Below, piece after piece: positions 22,881 through 34,014 of a stretch of DNA of 64,000 nt. The DNA lies in NCBI RefSeq assembly GCF_003086295.3, contig NC_092054.1:52249353-52313352 (forward strand). Direction: 5' to 3'. The DNA is from Arachis hypogaea (Eukaryota > Streptophyta > Magnoliopsida > Fabales > Fabaceae). The notes below the pieces were generated by a model. The model searched no databases, was not told the origin of the DNA, and worked only from the letters and a program-made list of their open reading frames with translations. The position numbers were made by a program, and so were the translations under genes. Positions within the stretch are counted from its first letter, which is position 1. Each line of letters starts with the position of its first letter.

Positions 22881-23904
22881 ATGGACATAAGTGGAAATGA
22901 ACAGTCCAGAAGGACTCTGGGGTCATATGCTAACCCCATTACAGCTGCATATGGGAGTAGCATCTGTATACCTCCCATCAAAGCAAGCAGCTTTGAGCTA
23001 AATCCTCAGCTCATTATCATGGTGCAGCAAAATTGCCAGTATTCTGGTCTTCCACAGGAAGAACCTACTGAGTTTCTGGCACAGTTCTTACAAATTGCTG
23101 ACACAGTACGTGATAAAGAAGTGGATCAGGATGTCTACAGATTATTATTGTTTACATTTGCTGTAAAAGATCAAGCTAAGAGGTGGTTAAATAACCAACC
23201 CACAGCAAGCATAAAAACATAGAGACAATTAACAGACAAATTCCTGAATCAATTTTACCCTCCAAAAAGGATGACACAGCTAAGGCTGGACATCCAAGGC
23301 TTTAAACAAGAGGATCATGAATCTCTTTATAATGCCTGGGAGAGGTACAGAGGGATGCTAAGAAAATGCCCCTCTGAAATGTTTTCAGAGTGGGTACAGT
23401 TAGACATCTACTATGGACTTACAGAAAAAGCTCAGATGTCTCTAGACCACTCAGCTGGTGGATCTATACACATGAGAAAAACAATTGAAGAGGCTCAAGA
23501 ACTCATAGATACAGTTGCTAGAAATCAACATCTGTACTCAAACAGTGAGTCCTCCATAAAAGAAGAGGTTATCGCAGTAACTACTGATCCTAATCCTCAA
23601 GAACAGATTGTTGAACTTAATCAGCAATTACTCCTTATGACAAAACAATTAGCAGAATTCAAAGAGATGCTCCAAGACACTAAAAATGCTAACAAGAATA
23701 TAGAAGCACAATTGAATCAGACAAGACAGCAGCTATCTAAACAGATAACAGAAGAATGCCAAGCTGTCCAATTAAGGAGCGGAAAGACATTGAATGATTC
23801 AGCTCAAAGAAGCAGAAAGCCAAGAAAGGAACAACTGACAGAGGATGACCAAACCACTGCCCAAAATCCTTCTGAGGATAGCAAGAGCCCAGAGAGGAAT
23901 AATT

Positions 23905-24115
23905 CTGGCGTTCAAACGCCAGAAAAGGGTGAAAAGCTGGCGTTAAACGCCCAGTGGATGCCCACTTCTGGCGTTCAAACGCCAGAAAAGGGAGAAAAGT
24001 TGGCGTTGAACGCCCATTCCTTGCCCAGTTCTGGCGTTCAAATGCCAGAAAAGGGTGGGAAGCTGGCGTTAAACGCCCATCCAGCACCCAATCCTGGCGT
24101 TCAAATGCCAATGAG
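23905..24115 (+). repeat. Palindromic GGCGTT array translated inside gag-protease linker
   Basis: Four units of about 54 bp: TCTGGCGTTCAAACGCCAG, then AAAAGGG(T/A)GAAAAG, then CTGGCGTT(A/G)AACGCCCA. They are in frame and encode SGVQTPEKGEKLALNA-type peptides; frame and units are retained with point variation. The same palindrome occurs untranslated in LTRs and spacers. Confidence 0.85.
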
Positions 24116-26744
24116 GGATCAGACACCTGCAAGTGCTGATAGTAACCCCTCTAAGAAGGCTTCTCCAACCACCTCTGTAAGGAATAAACCTGCAGCAACT
24201 AAGGTTGAAGAAAATAAAGCCAAGATGCCTTATCCTCAGAAACTCCGCCAAGCGGAGCAGGATAAACAATTTGCCCGCTTTGCAGACTATCTTAGGACTC
24301 TTGAAATAAAGATCTCATTTGCAGAGGCACTTGAGCAAATACCCTCTTATGCTAAGTTCATGAAAGAGATCTTAAGTCATAAGAAGGATTGGAGAGAAAC
24401 TGAAAAAGTTTTTCTCACTGAAGAATGCAGTGCAGTCATTCTGAAAAGCTTACCAGAGAAGCTTACAGATCCAGGAAGCTTTATGATACCGTGCACATTA
24501 GACGGTGCTTGCACCAAGATAGCTCTATGTGACCTTGGAGCAAGTATCAACCTAATACCTGCATCCACTATCAGAAAGCTTGGCTTGACTGAAGAAGTCA
24601 AACCAACCAGGATATGTCTTCAACTTGCTGATGGCTCTATTAAATACCCATCAGGCATAATTGAGGACATGATTGTCAAGGTTGGGCCATTTGCCTTTTC
24701 CACTGACTTTGTAGTGCTGGAAATGGAGGAGCACAAGAGTGCAACTCTGATTCTAGAAAGACCTTTCCTAGCAACTGGACGAACTCTCATTGATGTCCAA
24801 AAAGGGGAAGTGACCCTGAGAGTCAATAAGGATGAGTTCAAGTTAAAGGTTGTCAAAGCTATGCAGCATCCAGACACGTCAAATGACTGCATGAGCGTTG
24901 ATATTATTGACTCCCTGGTGGAAGAGGTCAATATGACTGAAAGTCTTGAATCAGAGCTAGAGGACATCTTTAAAGATGTTCAGCCTGATCTGGAGAAATC
25001 AGAAGAAATAAAAGAACCTCTGAAAATCCCTCAGGAAGAGGAGAAAACTCCTAAACCCGAGCTCAAACCACTACCACCATCCCTGAAATATGTATTTCTG
25101 GGAGAGGGTGACACTTTTCTAGTGATTATAAGCTCTGCTTTAAATCCACGGGAAGAGAAAGCACTAATTCAAGTGCTAAGGACACACAAGACAGCTCTTG
25201 GGTGGTCTATAAGTGACCTTAAGGGCATTAGCCCAGCAAGATGCATGCACAAGATCCTATTGGAGGATGATGCTAAGCCAGTGGTTCAACCACAGAGGCG
25301 GCTAAATCCATCCATGAAGGAAGTGGTGCAGAAAGAGGTCACTAAGTTACTAGAGGCTGGGATTATTTATCCTATTTCTGATAGCCCCTGGGTGAGCCCT
25401 GTCCACGTTGTCCCCAAGAAGGGAGGCATGACAGTGGTTCATAATGAAAAGAATGAACTGGTTCCTACAAGAACAGTTACAGGGTGGCGTATATGTATTG
25501 ACTATAGAAGGCTCAATACAGCCACCCGAAAGGATCACTTTCCTTTACCATTCATAGACCAGATGCTAGAGAGACTAGCAGGTCATGAATATTACTGCTT
25601 TTTGGATGGCTATTCAGGTTACAACCAAATTGCAGTGGATCCTCAGGACCAAGAGAAAACAGCATTCACATGTCCTTCTGGAGTATTTGCCTACAGAAGA
25701 ATGCCTTTTGGTTTGTGCAATGCACCTACAACCTTTCAGAGATGCATGCTCTCTATTTTCTCTGATATGGTGAAAAAATTTCTGGAAGTCTTCATGGATG
25801 ACTTTTTAGTATTTGGAGACTCATTCAGCTCCTGTCTTAACCATTTAGCACTTGTTCTGAAAAAATGCCAAGAGACCAACCTAGTTTTAAACTAGGAAAA
25901 ATGTCACTTCATGGTGACTGAGGAAATTGTCCTTGGGCATAAAATTTCAAACAAGGGAATAGAGGTGGATCAAGCTAAAGTGGAAGTAATTGAAAAATTA
26001 CCACCACCTGCCAATGTAAAGGCAATCAGAAGCTTTTTGGGACATGCAGGATTCTACAGGAGGTTTATAAAGGACTTTTCAAAAATTGCAAAACCTCTGA
26101 GCAATCTGCTAGCTGCTGACACGCCATTTGTATTTGACACAGAGTGTTTGCAAGCATTTGAAACCCTGAAAGCTAAGATGGTCACAGCACCAGTCATCTC
26201 TGTACCAGACTGGACATTACCATTCGAACTAATGTGTGATGCCAGTGACCATGCCATTGGTGCAATGTTGGGACAGAGGCATAACAAGCTTCTGCACGTC
26301 ATTTACTATGCTAGCCGTATTTTAAATGATACACAGAAGAATTACACAACCACAGAAAAAGAGTTACTTGCAGTGGTTTATACCATTGACAAGTTTAGAT
26401 CCTATTTAGTAGGTTCCAAAGTGATTGTGTATACTGACCATGCTACTCTTAAATACCTACTCACAAAGCAGGATTCAAAACCCAGGCTCATAAGATGGGT
26501 GTTGCTTCTGCAATAGTTTGATATAGAAATAAGAGACAGAAAAGGGACAGAGAACCAGGTAGCTGATCACCTGTCCCGGATAGAACCAGTAGCAGGGGCA
26601 TCCCACCCTCCTACTGAGATCTCTGAAACCTTTCCGGATGAGCAACTCTTTGCCATTCAGGAGGCACCATGGTTTGCAGACAGGAAAGGGAAGAAGCATG
26701 AAAGGCTTCTCTCAATACGGAGTCAAATAAAACCCCCACATTCA

Positions 26745-26800
26745 AACTCTAAGTTTGGTGTTGGGAGGCTACAACCAAACTCTAAGTTTGGTGTTAAGAG
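26745..26800 (+). repeat. NSKFGV-encoding AACTCTAAGTTTGGTGTT repeats
   Basis: Two units of CAAACTCTAAGTTTGGTGTT at the end of the polyprotein. Equivalent units are at 3300-3385 (three) and 9440-9495 (two). The nucleotide core matches the motif found before the 3' LTR and in the leader. Confidence 0.75.
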
Positions 26801-26877
26801 GCCATCATCATACTCTGAGTATCTGTGAGGCTCCATGAGAGCCCACTGTCAAGCTACTGACATTAAAGAAGCGCTTG

Positions 26878-26893
26878 TTGGGAGGCAACCCAA
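26878..26893 (+). promoter_or_regulatory. Conserved stem-loop TTGGG-AGGCAA-CCCAA
   Basis: Fifty bases after the polyprotein stop, with the same upstream GACATTAAAGAAGCG box as the copies at 3469, 9575 and, reversed, 38249. Confidence 0.5.
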
Positions 26894-27044
26894 TTTTACT
26901 TATCTATGTTAAATTTCTATTTTCCATTGTTATTTTATGATTTCTGTAGGTTGATGATCATGTGAAGTTACAAAAATAATTGAAAAAGCAAAAACAAACT
27001 GAAAAATAGAATGAAAAATGGCACACCCTGGAGGAAAAGCTTAC

Positions 27045-27235
27045 TAGCGTTTAAACGCCAATAAGGGTAGCAGAATGGGCGTTAAACGCCCAGTCTGGCA
27101 CCATTCTGGGCGTTTAATGCCAGAAAGGGGGACCAGACTGGCGTTTAAAGCCATAAAGGGCAAGAAGCTGGCGTTAAATGCCAGAAATGGGCAGCAACCT
27201 GGCGTTTAATGCCAGGATTGGCAGCAGAGGGCGTT
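27045..27235 (+). repeat. Palindromic GGCGTTTAAACGCC array (element E spacer)
   Basis: About seven units similar to those at 9735-9960, with spacers such as GGGGGACCAGA and GGGCAAGAAG. Confidence 0.8.
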
Positions 27236-27568
27236 TTGCATGCTTAATTGGTGCAGGGATGAGAAATCTTTGACACCTCAAGGATCTGTGGACTCCACAG
27301 GATCCCCACCAACCTCAACTCACTCTCTCTCTTCTTCACACCTTTTCATAATACTCTTCCCCAAATACCTTCACCAATCAACTCAATATCTCTTCCCCAA
27401 AAACCCCTCACCTATCAACTCCCACCCTCTTCTCCATAAACTCTTCACCAACCCATCTTCACTCCTGCATTTTCACACATCTTAAACACTACTTCACCTC
27501 CTTGGCCGAAACACTACCCCCCCCTCCATCTCCTCTATTTCTTCTTTCTCTACTCTCTTTTTTCTTCT

Positions 27569-27607
27569 TTTGCTCGAGGACGAGCAAACCTTCTATGTTT
27601 GGTGTGG
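27569..27607 (+). promoter_or_regulatory. RGGA-type hairpin plus diverged TTTGGTGTGG
   Basis: TTTGCTCG-AGGA-CGAGCAAA, a perfect 8-bp stem, then CCTTCTATGTTTGGTGTGG, one substitution from the consensus motif. It lies upstream of the deleted extra ORF. Confidence 0.6.
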
Positions 27608-27642
27608 TAAAAGCGTTGCTTTTTGTTTTTCCATAACCATTT

Positions 27643-27970
27643 ATGGCACCAAAGGCCGGAGAAACCTCTAGAAAGAGGAAAGGAAAGGCAAAAGCTTCCA
27701 CCTCTGAGTCATGGGAGATGGAGAGATTCATCTCAAGGGATGTATTTTCCTCCACAAAATTATTGGGAGCAAATTAACACCTCCCTAGGAGAATTAAGTT
27801 CCAATATGGGACAACTAAGGGTGGAGTACCAAGAGCATTCCATCCTCCTTCATGAAATTAGAGAAGATCAAAGAGTCATGAGAGAGGAGCAACAGAGGCA
27901 AGAAAGAGACATTGAGGAGCTCAAGCACTCCATAAGATCTTCAAGAGGAAGAACTAGCCGCCATCACTAA
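27643..27970 (+). pseudogene. Extra ORF with large internal deletion
   Basis: Begins at ATG 27643 like the intact copy (MAPKAGETSRKRKGK), but after about 31 codons (SWEMERFIS) the plant-transposon domain is missing and the sequence resumes, out of frame, at the coiled coil (YFPPQNYWEQINTSLGEL to the basic/His tail ending at 27970). The 3' breakpoint (CAAGGGATG) matches that of the reduced copy at 10156-10398, although the 5' breakpoints differ. Confidence 0.75.
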
Positions 27971-29033
27971 GGTGGAGCCGTTCTTTAATCTCCTTGTTCT
28001 TTATTTTCTGTTTTTCGAATTTTTATGCTTTATGTTTATCTATGTTTGTGTCTTTATTACATGATCACTAGTGTCTAAGTGTCTATGCCTTAAAAGCTAT
28101 GAATATGAATCCATCACCTTTCTTAAATGAAAAATATTTTTAATTGCAAAAAGAAAAAGAAGTACATGAATTTCAAATTTTAAAACAGATTAATTATTTT
28201 GATGTGGTGGCAATACTTTTTGTTTTTCTGAATGAACGCTTGAACAATGCATATTTTTTTTAATTTGATTATTTATGAATGTTAAAATTGTTGGCTCTTG
28301 AAAGAATGATGGAAAAGGAGAAATGTTGTTGATAATCTTAAAAATCATAAAAATGATTCTTGAAGCAAGAAAAAGCAGTGAATAGCTTGCAGGAAAAAAA
28401 AGGGGGCGAAAAAAAAAGAGAGAGAAAAAAAAGCAAGCAGAAAAAGCCAATAGCCCTTTAAACCAAAAGGCAAGGGTAATAAAAAGGATCCAAGGCTTTG
28501 AGCATCAGTGGATAGGAGGGCCCACAGGAATAAAATCCTGGCCTAAGCGACTAAACCAAGCTGTCCCTAACTCTGTGCTTGTGGCGTGAAGGTGTCAAGT
28601 GAAGACTTGAGACTGAGCGGTTAAAGTCGTGGTACAAAAGTAAAAAGAGTGTGCTTAAGAGCTCTGGACACCTCTAATTGGGGACTCTAGCAAAGCTGAG
28701 TCACAATCTGAAAAGGTTCACCCAGTTATGTGTCTGTGGCATTTATGTATCTGGTGGTAATACTGGAAAACAAAATGCTTTGGGTCACGGCCAAGACTCA
28801 TAAAGTAGCTGTGTTCAAGAATCAACATACTTAACTAGGAGAATCAATAACACTATCTGGATTCTGAGTTTCTATAGAAGCCAATCATTCTGAACTTCAA
28901 AGGATAAAGGGGGATGCCAAAACTGTTCAGAAGCAAAAAGCTAAAAGCCCCGCTCATCTAATTAATACTGATCTTCATAGATGTTTTTGGAATTCATTGT
29001 ATATTCTATTCTTTTTATCCTATATGATTTTCA
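27971..29033 (+). other. 3' non-coding tract of element E
   Basis: No gene. Matches 5502-6581 and 10399-11488. Confidence 0.5.
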
Positions 29034-29071
29034 GTTGCTTGGGGACAAGCAACAATTTAATTTTGGTGTTG
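29034..29071 (+). promoter_or_regulatory. RGGA-type hairpin plus PPT-position motif at 3' LTR
   Basis: GTTGCTTG-GGGA-CAAGCAAC, then TTTAATTTTGGTGTTG (one change from consensus) abutting the 3' LTR at 29072. Confidence 0.65.
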
Positions 29072-30606
29072 TGATGAGCGGATAATTTATACGCTTTTTG
29101 GCATTGTTTTTAGTATGTTTTTAGTATATTTTAATTAATTTTTATTATATTTTTATTAGTTTTTATTTATAATTCACTTTTCTGGACTTTACTATGAGTT
29201 TGTGTATTTTTCTGTGATTTCAGGTATTTTCTGGCTGAAATTGAGGGACCTGAGTAAAAATCTTATTCAGAGGCTGAAAAAGGACTGCAGATGCTGTTGG
29301 ATTCTGACTTCCCTGCACTCAAAGTGAATTTTCTGGAGCTACAAAAGCTCAATTGGTGCTCTCTCAATTGCGTTTGAAAGTAGACATCCTGGGCTTTCCA
29401 GTAATATATAATAGTCCATACTTTTCCCGAGATTTGATGGCCGAAACAGGCGTTCCAAGTCAGCTCAAGAATTCTGGCGTTTAACACCAGAACTAGCATA
29501 AAAACTGGAGTTAAGCGCCCAAACTGGCACAAAAGATGCCGTTTAACTCCAAGAAAAGTCTCTACACATGAAAGCTTCAATGCTCAACCCAAGCACACAC
29601 CACGTAGGCCCCGGAAGTGGATTTTTACACTAAACACCCTAGCTTACTCATTTTCTGTAACCCTAGGTCACCAGTTTACTATAAAAACTACTTTTAGTGA
29701 TTCATCTTGTACCTCATGACACTTTACACGTTTCCTATTGTATTCTCTACGGCATGAGTCTCTAAACCCCATTGTTTGGGGTGAGGAGCTCTGCTGTTCT
29801 TCATGAATTAATGCAATTACTACTGTTTTCCATTCTATTACGCTTGCTTCTATTCTAAGATATTCATTCACACTTCAACCTGATGAATGTGATGATCCGT
29901 GACACTCATCATCATTCTCATCTATGAACGCGTGCCTGAAAATCACCTCCGTTTTACCTTAGATTGAATGCATATCTCTTAGCCTCATGATTCAGATCAG
30001 AGTCTTCGTGGTATAAGCTAGAATTATTGGCGGCCATTCCTGAGATCCGGAATGTCTAAACCTTGCCTGTGGTATTCTGAGTAGGATCTGGAAAGGGATG
30101 ACTGTGACGAGCTTCAAACTCGCGAGTGTTGGGCGTAGTGACAAATGCAAAAGGATCAATAGATCCTATTCCGACATGATCGAGAACCAACAGATGATTA
30201 GCCGTGCGGTGACAGCGCATTTGGAACATTTTCACTGAGAGGACGGGAAGTAGCCATTGACAACAGTGATGCCCAACTTAAAGCTTGCCATGGAAGGAGC
30301 CTTGCGTGCATGAAGAAGAAGATAGTAGGAAAGCAGAGATTCAGAAGATAAAGCATCTCCAAAGCCTCAACCTGTTCTTCATTACTGCATAACAAGTATT
30401 TATTTCATGTTCTTTTACTTTTTACAATTAAATCTGAGAATTATTGATATCCTGACTAAGAGTTATAAGATAACCATAGCTTGCTTCAAGCCGACAATCT
30501 CCGTGGGATCGACCCTTACTCATGTAAGGTATTACTTAGACGACCCAGTGCACTTGCTGGTTAGTTGTGCAGAGTTATAAAAGTGTGATTGTAATTTCGT
30601 GCACCA
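29072..30606 (+). repeat. Element E 3' LTR
   Basis: 1535 bp, collinear with 20384-21919; TATAAAA at 29680-29686; ends GTGCACCA followed by the GTTCT duplication. Confidence 0.95.
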
Positions 30607-30611
30607 GTTCT

Positions 30612-32290
30612 TCACAAGATATGAGCTCCCAAAATTGGTCTTTATGTTGTGATCCGGGATCCCATATCTTATTTTCACACCCATCTTATAATTGAGCATC
30701 ATGATTCTACTTGGGTGGTAGACAGGCTGAATTCTCATTGAAGCCTCTAAACAACTTCCTAGACCCTTGCAATTTGGTTCTACACTAACCATTGCTATTC
30801 AACTTTGAGCATGCAACCATCATGAACTTAGACTGATGTTTCCAACTACTACACAACTCTCTCCTACTCTTAACTCCACAAAGAGCTCTAAGTTGACCAT
30901 CATTTTCAATCAAACCATACTCAAGTGAGAAAGTAAAGCTTAGGGATAAAAATTTTACCCACTTGAATTTTGTGTTGGATGGTGACTTAGGAAGGGATGT
31001 CTCCAATGGTCTTACAAGTTCCACTCCCTTGTGCTCTTCTTATCTCCACCTCTTCACAAGCTTCTTCAATTTCAACATCTTCCTCTTAGTAGCTTCCTCC
31101 CATTTCAATCTCTTCTTCATTGCTTACCAAGAGTATGGGAGGTTGTGTATCTTCTTCCTTGATCTCTATGTCAAGTCCAATAGGAGAGGATTCAATTGTA
31201 GATAGGAATTTCTCAATGATTGAATCCATCTCTTGATCAACTTCTTCCAATCGTTCATCATTCATATTATGCCTTGGAGGTTGCACATTATCCTCCTTAA
31301 CATTATTTTCAAGCTCTTTGGAAGAAGGTTCAACAACTTCCACAAGATCATCAACAACATCACTTGGTGTGGAAGTGTTCTCAAGCTTGAAATCCACCTC
31401 TTATTCAACTTTGCCTAGGCTTTCAACCACTTCTTCTTCTTCAATAATCTCTTCCTCCTCCACTTGTTGCAAGACATACCCCCTCTCCTGGTCCTCATGT
31501 TGGGATTCTAAAATCTCCTTCATACTCCACCCCTTGGTTGATTTCTCACATTCATCTGTGGAGGTACTTTGCTTGTTGCATAAGTCCCATGAGTCTAAGG
31601 TGGCTTTAATTTTGGCAAGTTTAGCCATGATATCTTCGCACGTCTTTTGGGCTTCCTCTTGCTCTTTTTGACGGATGATTGCTTGAGACCGGTCCATTGC
31701 TTCCTTGAAGCGATCCATTGGCTCTTGTTCCACTTGACTAACATAAGTAGGATCATATTGCTCTTAGACCAATGGATATGGGTATTCTTCCATGGAAGGT
31801 TGTGGTGGAAAGGGGAATTCATTTTGTGGTTGAAAGTTATTATACGTGGGAGGTGGTTCATCTTGGTAAGAATAGTGAGGTGGTGGTTCTTGAGGGTATC
31901 GGTGATGGAGTTGGGGTGGTTCTACATATGGTTCATATGGTTCATAAGGTGGTTGGTATGGTGGGTAAGGATTAGGGTCATGTGGAGGTGTTTGGTGGTA
32001 TGGGGCTTGTGAGTATGGTTGTTGAGGGCCATGTTGAGGGAAGGGGTCATATGTATGTGGTGGTTGTGGTTGACAATCACAATCAGGATCACAACATACA
32101 TTAGATTGGTATGCATTAGGAGTTGGATTGTACCCATAAGAAACCGGAGGAGGTTGTACCAAGAAGGTTGATCAATTCCTTGAGGCTCCTCCCATCTTTG
32201 ATTGTTCCATCCTTGGTGCATGTCATTGTAATTTCCATCTCCTACAATATAGTTGTAACCATACTCATAGCCAAAAAGGTGAGAATTCAT
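30612..32290 (-). pseudogene. Element D orphan ORF (proline/tyrosine-rich, unknown family)
   Basis: I do not recognise this protein. From ATG 32290 (MNSHLFGYEYGYN) it has a Gly/Tyr/Asn-rich start, a Trp-containing stretch (GWNNQRWEEP), then about 130 residues dominated by Pro, Tyr, His and Gln, an acidic coiled-coil-like middle (DRFKEAMDRSQAIIRQKEQE, 31401-31733), another acidic part (31086-31397) and a more globular end (FKWVKFLSLSFTF, DGQLRALCG, IWDPGS, FWELISCEE). It continues at 20378 after element E. Breaks: an apparent one-base deletion near 32140, TAA at 31764-31766, 31401-31403 and 31086-31088, a frameshift near 31040, and further stops after 30785. Shared frame and composition across the breaks argue for one decayed gene of roughly 590 codons. 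It holds the gag position but shows no zinc knuckle or gag core. Confidence 0.65.
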
Positions 32291-32422
32291 GATGCCAAAT
32301 AAAAACAAAGGCTAACTAAAATAAGCAACAAGTCCTAAACCTAACAAAAACTAACAAACAAGCAAAAGACAAACATATTCACATATTCACAATAGCTAAT
32401 AACATGACAACATTATTGCAAT

Positions 32423-32440
32423 TCCCCGGCAACGGCGCCA
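32423..32440 (-). other. Element D primer-binding site, tRNA-Asp type
   Basis: Reverse complement of TGGCGCCGTTGCCGGGGA, two bases from the 5' LTR at 32443. Identical to the sites of the gypsy elements despite unrelated LTRs. Confidence 0.85.
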
Positions 32441-32442
32441 TT

Positions 32443-34009
32443 TGATTAAAAGGAATTTGATTGTTTGGTATAGAATTTCACAAATGAAATCTCGTTGCAA
32501 GTATAGTTTCTAAACCAACAAACAATCCTCAATCAAAATTTTGTTTGTCATAAGTACAAATCCCAATAAAAATAACCAAAGTATTTAAATCTCGGGTCGT
32601 CTCACAAGGAATTGCAATGAAGTGATCAATTATTGGCTATGAAGATGGAAGGGGTTTGATTTGAAAATTGACAAGGAAATATAAAGGCAAGAAATGTAAA
32701 TAACAAGAATTAATAAAATGAAGGAAAGAACTCTTGCCTTGACATAGGAATTGAGATCACCATCCTTGTCTACAAACTATATATTGATAGTTATGAGGAA
32801 CCGAGCTCATTAAGTCCACTTCTATTCTTAAAGTATGTCAAATGGCTTGACCAACATCAATCCATAAGTCTTAACCTAGTTACCAATTGACTTAGTAGTA
32901 GGCTAGTGTCAATGATTATCAAATTGACCACATAGGATTCTCAAATCACCAATTCAATGAGACCCAATGACTCAAGGTCACTCAATTCCCTTAGCCTAGA
33001 CCAAGAGTCAAGAAAACTACCCAAAAACTAGTGAAAATATTTTATCAAACACCTAGTGTGCAATAGAAGAAAACATCACAACATGCAAGAATTAATAAAA
33101 GCTAAAACTAACATAAGCAAGAAATCAACAATGGCAACTAAGATGAACATAAAAAGGACATGGAAACTATAAAATTGCATTAGAAGAAATCAAGATCCAA
33201 CAATGGTTCATCAATATAAAAGAGAGCAAAATAAGAAAATTAACAACAAGAACTAGAAGAACAAAGGTGTAATAACAAGGAATTTAAAAAGGAAAACTAA
33301 ATCAAAACAAGAAGTAAAAGTTGGATTTAAGAAAATTAAACCTAAACTACCCTAAATTCTAGAGAGAAGGGAGAGCTTCTCTCTCTAGAATTCTAACCTT
33401 AAACATGATAAAAACTCCACTATGACTACTTGGTTCATTCTCCCTTCAATCCTTGGGTTCAATAGTATCAGAAATGAGTTGGATTGGGCCCAAAATACCT
33501 CAGAAATCGCTGGCCACGAGTTGCTCAAGATGGCTCATGCTGATCCTGCAATGCACAAGCATGGGGGACGCGTGCACGTCGCCTAACGGCAAAGCAACTA
33601 TGGAAAATTTTATATTATTTTGAAGCCCTGGATGTTAGCTTTCCAACGCCTCATTTGGACCTCTGTAGCTCAAGTTATGATCAATTTAGTATGAAGCGGT
33701 CAGGATTGACAGCTTTGTAGTTTTTTCATTTCTTCATTAGTTCTCCCACTTTGCATGCTTTTCCTTCATTCCTTCAATCCAATCTTTGCCTTCTAAACCT
33801 GAAATCACTTAACAAACATATCAAGGCATCGAATGGAATTAAAGTGAATTAAATTTAGCTATTTTAAGGCCTAAAAAGTATGTTTTCACACTTAAGCACA
33901 AATTTAGGGAAAATTACATAATCATGCTATTTCATTAAATAAATGTGAGAAAAGTTGATAAAATCTCATAAATTAAGCACAAGATAAACCACAAAATTGG
34001 GGTTTATCA
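32443..34009 (-). repeat. Element D 5' LTR
   Basis: 1567 bp, partner of 15700-17279, followed by the CTCCT duplication. Confidence 0.9.
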
Positions 34010-34014
34010 CTCCT

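Larger units (their letters stand above)
22881..26828 (+). pseudogene. Element E gag-protease-RT-RNase H polyprotein (integrase lost)
   Basis: A polyprotein frame of about 1300 codons from ATG 22881. Gag: FTFAVKDQAKRWLNNQP, FKQEDHESLYNAWERYRGM. Linker: in-frame SGVQTPEKGEKLALNA repeats (23905-24115). Protease: LCDLGASINLIPAS. RT: LEAGIIYPISDSPWVSPV, IDYRRLN, MPFGLCNAPTTFQRCM, catalytic FMDD (about 25795). RNase [28 protein letters not shown]. It is broken only by TAG codons at 23220-23222, 25893-25895 (tryptophan in sister copies) and 26514-26516 (glutamate in sister copies). After LSRIEPVAG the frame passes directly into the NSKFGV tail with no integrase, so insertion would have required help from another element. 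Confidence 0.9.
20384..30606 (+). mobile_element. Ty3/gypsy element E, complete with both LTRs
   Basis: A 10.2-kb forward element with LTRs 20384-21919 and 29072-30606 and a perfect duplication GTTCT at 20379-20383 and 30607-30611. The primer site (21926-21943) is an exact 18-base complement of the plant tRNA-Asp 3' end. It contains gag, protease, RT and RNase H in a nearly open frame broken by three TAG codons, lacks integrase, and has an extra ORF with a large deletion. The two LTRs show about 12 differences over their first 250 bp, mostly transitions, so it is not a very recent insertion. Confidence 0.95.
15700..34009 (-). mobile_element. Non-autonomous LTR retrotransposon D with orphan ORF
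   Basis: Reverse-strand element with LTRs 32443-34009 (5') and 15700-17279 (3') that open TGATAAACCCC and close TTTTAATCA on the minus strand. The duplication CTCCT (15695-15699 and 34010-34014) is perfect, and the empty site is visible in the other LTR of element C at 45395-45399. The tRNA-Asp-type primer site is at 32423-32440 and a purine-rich tract (GTGTGGAAAGGTT) adjoins the 3' LTR. The internal region holds one long decayed ORF and about 3 kb of non-coding 3' sequence, with no gag core, RT or integrase. Without the nested element it is about 8.1 kb. Confidence 0.9.

Noticed and set aside
24069..25538. Minus-strand frames opposite the element E polyprotein
   Set aside because: Shadows of the real plus-strand coding sequence.
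31647..32012. Plus-strand frames of 67-121 codons opposite the orphan ORF
   Set aside because: They are antisense translations of the Pro/Tyr-rich tract (Trp/Val/Gly-rich) and have no family features.
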